Source: Bacteroidaceae bacterium (GTDB lineage Bacteria; Bacteroidota; Bacteroidia; Bacteroidales; Bacteroidaceae). Taken from it: a DNA stretch of 9,219 bases. Of the stretch, positions 7,337-9,219 are shown piece after piece. Numbering within the stretch: the stretch's first letter is position 1; each line of letters begins with the position of its first letter. The DNA is taken from the NCBI GenBank assembly GCA_028709135.1, contig JAQVXN010000057.1:1-9219 (forward strand), given 5' to 3'. The translations under genes and the position numbers were made by a program. Under the pieces are notes generated by a model. It worked only from the letters and a program-made list of their open reading frames with translations, was not told where the DNA came from and searched no databases.

Positions 7337-8568
7337 CAGTAATCCGAAAGATAAAAACCGGCAGTTCTTAAATCCGTCCAAAACTTCGGATATGATTTAC
7401 TCACAACCTCCGGATTATTAATTTTCAAATGTGGCAAACTCATACAACATGGAGCAAAAGCCATGGCCATTCGATGGTCGTCATAAGTATCAATCGCAAT
7501 TTTATCCACTGGTTTGCCTCTCTTACCATCCCAGGAAAGAGTATCCCTCCCACTTATTTTGATCATAAAACCAAATTTTGCCATTTCAGTTTTTAAAGCC
7601 TTCAGACGATCGGTTTCTTTGATCTTTAGATTTTCCAGTCCTGAAAATTTAAATGGTCTGTTCAACATGGCACACGAAACTACTAGCGTTTGAGCCAAAT
7701 CAGGAACATTCTCGAGGTTCCAATCCAATTTAGATTCTTTTGGATCAGTCTTGCGAAGTACCACGTTTCCCTGACTCAACGTAGTACTTACCCCCAGGCT
7801 TTCAAAGAATTTTCTTACCTGTGCATCACCCTGAATACTATTCTCCAAGAGACCAGGTAGTATAATACAGGCATCTTTATCTCGTGAAAGAGCAACAATC
7901 TCATACCAATAGGAAGCTGCACTCCAGTCATTTTCAACTCGAAAAGTGCAAGGTTTGTAACCCGTCGGCAATACTCTCAAGGTTTTCGAGTCCTCCCAAT
8001 ACACATTCGCTCCATAAATATTCATCAAATGTAACGTCAAATCAATATAAGGACGCGAAACGATTTTTCCTGTCAAATGAATTGTCAGTCCCTTTTTCAT
8101 TACAGGTCCGACCATCAATAGTGCTGAGGTAAACTGGGAACTGACATCACCTTGCAATGAGACTTCACCACCTTCCAAGATCTGTCCTTCAATTTGGAGC
8201 GGGGGAAATCCATCCTCATTCATATATTTAATATTGGCGCCCAACGAACGAAGTGCATCCACCAACACATCAATAGGACGATGTAGCATACGATCTGTAC
8301 CTGTCAATATAGTACGTCCTTCTGTTACTGCATAATAAGCTGTTAGAAAGCGCATCGCAGTCCCAGCTCCCATAATATCAGTTAGTTCGGCATGATCCCT
8401 TAAAGCACGCTGCATCACAAAAGTATCATCACAATCCGAGATATTTTCCGGTTTGATCGTACTTTGAGATAATTTGTTCATAACAAGCACGCGATTGCTG
8501 ATGCTTTTTGAAGAAGGCAACAGAATTGTTTGATTGAGAGCGAGTGGGGCATCTATCGTATAATGCAT
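7336..8568 (-). CDS. aroA: AroA, 3-phosphoshikimate 1-carboxyvinyltransferase (EPSP synthase)
   Basis: This cytoplasmic enzyme makes EPSP from shikimate-3-phosphate and phosphoenolpyruvate, the sixth step towards chorismate. The 410 residues are slightly shorter than the E. coli enzyme (427). Substrate-binding motifs are LPSSKSISNR (17-26, Lys21, Ser22, Arg26), GAGTAMRF (67-74), GDVSSQFTSALL (140-151), the general-base Asp290 in VPDLAQTL, IKETDR (316-321, Lys317, Glu318, Arg321), DDHRMAM (363-369) and VSKSYP (389-394, Lys391). The residue matching Pro101 of E. coli is Phe74, while the Gly matching Gly96 is kept (Gly69). I believe Phe is usual in Bacteroidota, so it is not in itself a resistance claim. 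It is the first gene of the minus-strand operon, about 20 nt downstream of the predicted transcription start. Its stop overlaps the next gene as TGATG. All catalytic residues are present, so it should be active. Confidence 0.97.
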   Translation of the reverse strand: MHYTIDAPLALNQTILLPSSKSISNRVLVMNKLSQSTIKPENISDCDDTFVMQRALRDHAELTDIMGAGTAMRFLTAYYAVTEGRTILTGTDRMLHRPIDVLVDALRSLGANIKYMNEDGFPPLQIEGQILEGGEVSLQGDVSSQFTSALLMVGPVMKKGLTIHLTGKIVSRPYIDLTLHLMNIYGANVYWEDSKTLRVLPTGYKPCTFRVENDWSAASYWYEIVALSRDKDACIILPGLLENSIQGDAQVRKFFESLGVSTTLSQGNVVLRKTDPKESKLDWNLENVPDLAQTLVVSCAMLNRPFKFSGLENLKIKETDRLKALKTEMAKFGFMIKISGRDTLSWDGKRGKPVDKIAIDTYDDHRMAMAFAPCCMSLPHLKINNPEVVSKSYPKFWTDLRTAGFYLSDY

Positions 8569-8594
8569 AATCTTATTTCTATCAAAAACTAAGA

Positions 8595-8602
8595 CAAAAA
8601 TA
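8595..8602 (-). promoter_or_regulatory. Predicted -7 box of the aroA operon promoter
   Basis: Read on the minus strand this is TATTTTTG, matching the Bacteroidota TAnnTTTG consensus. About 20 nt upstream is a T-run rather than a clean TTTG -33 box. Transcription would begin near 8588, leaving a leader of about 20 nt before the aroA ATG. No other consensus promoter was noticed between the genes of the operon. Confidence 0.5.
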
Positions 8603-8611
8603 CGAATAAAA

Positions 8612-8643
8612 TTTGGATAATTAAAAAAGAAAGGCTACTTTTG
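8612..8643 (+). promoter_or_regulatory. Predicted tRNA-Pro promoter
   Basis: A TTTG -33 box (8612-8615) is separated by 20 nt from TACTTTTG (8636-8643), an exact match to the Bacteroidota housekeeping-sigma consensus TAnnTTTG with ideal spacing. The expected start is near 8650, about 26 nt before the mature tRNA. It diverges from, and lies back to back with, the aroA promoter. Confidence 0.75.
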
Positions 8644-8676
8644 CAGTCGATTTCAGAGCCTTTGTGTAAAGAAATT

Positions 8677-8751
8677 CGGGGTGTAGCTCAGCCCGGTTAG
8701 AGTACGCGTCTGGGGGGCGTGTGGTCGCTGGTTCGAATCCAGTCACCCCGA
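8677..8751 (+). tRNA. tRNA-Pro, anticodon GGG
   Basis: The 75-nt sequence folds into a full cloverleaf. The acceptor stem is CGGGGTG (8677-8683) with CACCCCG (8744-8750), and the discriminator is A8751. The D arm is GCTC/GAGT with GG in its loop. The anticodon stem CGCGT/GCGTG encloses loop CTGGGGG, giving anticodon GGG at 8712-8714. The T arm is GCTGG-TTCGAAT-CCAGT. CCA is not encoded (the next bases are CTG), as is common in Bacteroidota. It reads CCC directly and CCU by wobble. Two stems include G-U pairs, which is acceptable. It has its own promoter and terminator, so it is a single-gene transcript. Confidence 0.95.
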
Positions 8752-8757
8752 CTGAGT

Positions 8758-8810
8758 AATAAGTTGCTGAAGTTCAAATAAAAATTGAATTCAGCAACTT
8801 ATTTTTTTTA
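8758..8810 (+). terminator. Rho-independent terminator of tRNA-Pro
   Basis: A perfect 14-bp stem (8758-8771 with 8790-8803) continues, past one bulged G at 8772, for 5 more pairs (TTCAA with TTGAA) around an A-rich loop. A T-run follows at 8802-8809. It starts 6 nt after the mature tRNA 3' end. Confidence 0.88.
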
Positions 8811-8854
8811 GTCACATTTTTTTCAGATCTCACTACAATAATCAAAAAATGGCT

Positions 8855-9219
8855 CTGTCCGTAACAGTTGGGGATTTAACAAAACGCAGTTATTAGAAAT
8901 CGCCCATTTAATGCTTCCGTCGGAGTTTATGACTTATTTCAAGATAACTAACGTAGAATTCATCTCAGAAAAAGTATGGATTCGTTTAGCATTAAATATT
9001 TAGGTAACAACAGATTCTACTGGACTCTGCATGAATCTGGCAGAGCAAATTTTAAATGCTTCAATTACCCTATTTTTAAAACAGCATTATATAGGTCAGG
9101 ACTTTAACCAGGCAGAAACTTTTTACTTCGTAGGGCCTTTGATATACTTGATACTTTTCTTTATTTGGCTGAAATTTTATCAGGATATGGTGTTCTAAAT
9201 GAAAAGTTACTTCTTATTC
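8855..9219 (+). mobile_element. Second, inverted copy of the IS-derived element, cut by the window end
   Basis: From about 8866 this matches the reverse complement of 949 down to about 588 at roughly 90% by eye, with one 1-bp and one 4-bp indel. The outermost terminal repeat is diverged (CTGTCCGTAACAG here against CAGTCGGTAAAG), while the inner GTTGGGGATTTAACAAA is identical. The copy runs off the window just before the place where the 21-bp palindrome array would start. It begins about 45 bp after the tRNA terminator. With the first copy it forms a long inverted repeat around the operon and tRNA, the transposase-start ends facing inward. Confidence 0.75.
8884..9003 (+). pseudogene. N-terminal remnant of an IS transposase (ISAon1-like?)
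   Basis: An open frame beginning inside the element reads TQLLEIAHLMLPSEFMTY, then FKITNVEF, and ends at TAG 9001-9003; the ATG at 8911 leaves 30 residues. The pattern LLExxxxLLPxxxxxYFxIxxVE followed by a WIxL-type strand resembles, from memory, the N-terminal region encoded by ISAon1-family elements common in Bacteroidota. The remainder of the transposase is missing. In the first copy the same stretch has lost one base and its ATG, so the right-hand copy is the better preserved. The reading frame is too short to be functional. The family call is tentative. Confidence 0.45.

Noticed and set aside
7337..7381. TTG start at 7381 for the small Cys protein
   Set aside because: It would put 46 nt inside aroA, while the ATG at 7336 gives the standard TGATG coupling and starts directly at the membrane helix.
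7884..8132. 82-codon + strand frame opposite aroA
   Set aside because: It lies wholly antisense to well-conserved aroA sequence and resembles nothing known to me.
7336..8568. Glyphosate-tolerant type of EPSP synthase
   Set aside because: Only the Pro101-equivalent differs (Phe74), and the Gly96-equivalent is retained; this looks like normal lineage variation and sequence alone does not show tolerance.
8677..8751. tRNA-Pro as attachment site of an integrated island
   Set aside because: No second copy of the tRNA 3' end was seen in the window and no integrase is present; the nearby repeat begins after the tRNA terminator and matches the IS-like element instead.
373..9219. Composite transposon carrying the operon
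   Set aside because: The flanking elements are diverged and lack an intact transposase, the enclosed genes are core functions, and no target-site duplication of the whole unit can be seen.

Overview
The window looks like a chromosomal segment from a T9SS-bearing Bacteroidota, most likely order Bacteroidales (Prevotella- or Porphyromonas-like; genus is a guess). The support is a PorX response regulator/phosphatase and a PorW/SprE lipoprotein, promoters of the Bacteroidota type (TTTG, about 20 nt, then TAnnTTTG), a tRNA gene without an encoded CCA, and modest GC content.

Layout. Positions 1-363 hold the 3' end of a + strand gene resembling the AlkZ-related (YcaQ-like) family. Positions 373-949 are a 577-bp element with 28-bp terminal inverted repeats and a tandem array of 21-bp palindromic units, with no intact gene. 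A perfect 14-bp hairpin at 980-1013 probably ends the large operon. From 8568 down to 1171 six genes run on the minus strand with tiny gaps or overlaps: aroA, a small Cys-containing membrane-anchored protein, a ZnuB-type metal ABC permease, porW, porX and tsaE. A promoter for this operon and one for a divergent tRNA-Pro(GGG) lie in the gap at 8569-8676. The tRNA is followed by a strong terminator. From about 8855 to the window end lies a second copy of the element, inverted relative to the first and cut by the window edge.

How it fits together. PorX (cytoplasmic regulator and phosphodiesterase) and PorW (outer-membrane lipoprotein of the secretion machine) both serve the type IX secretion system. 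Here they are adjacent and appear co-transcribed with shikimate-pathway, metal-import and t6A tRNA-modification genes. The least explained part is the pair of inverted elements bracketing the operon and tRNA. They look like deletion derivatives of an insertion sequence: the better copy retains an N-terminal transposase-like fragment, and the complete copy carries the 21-bp palindrome array.
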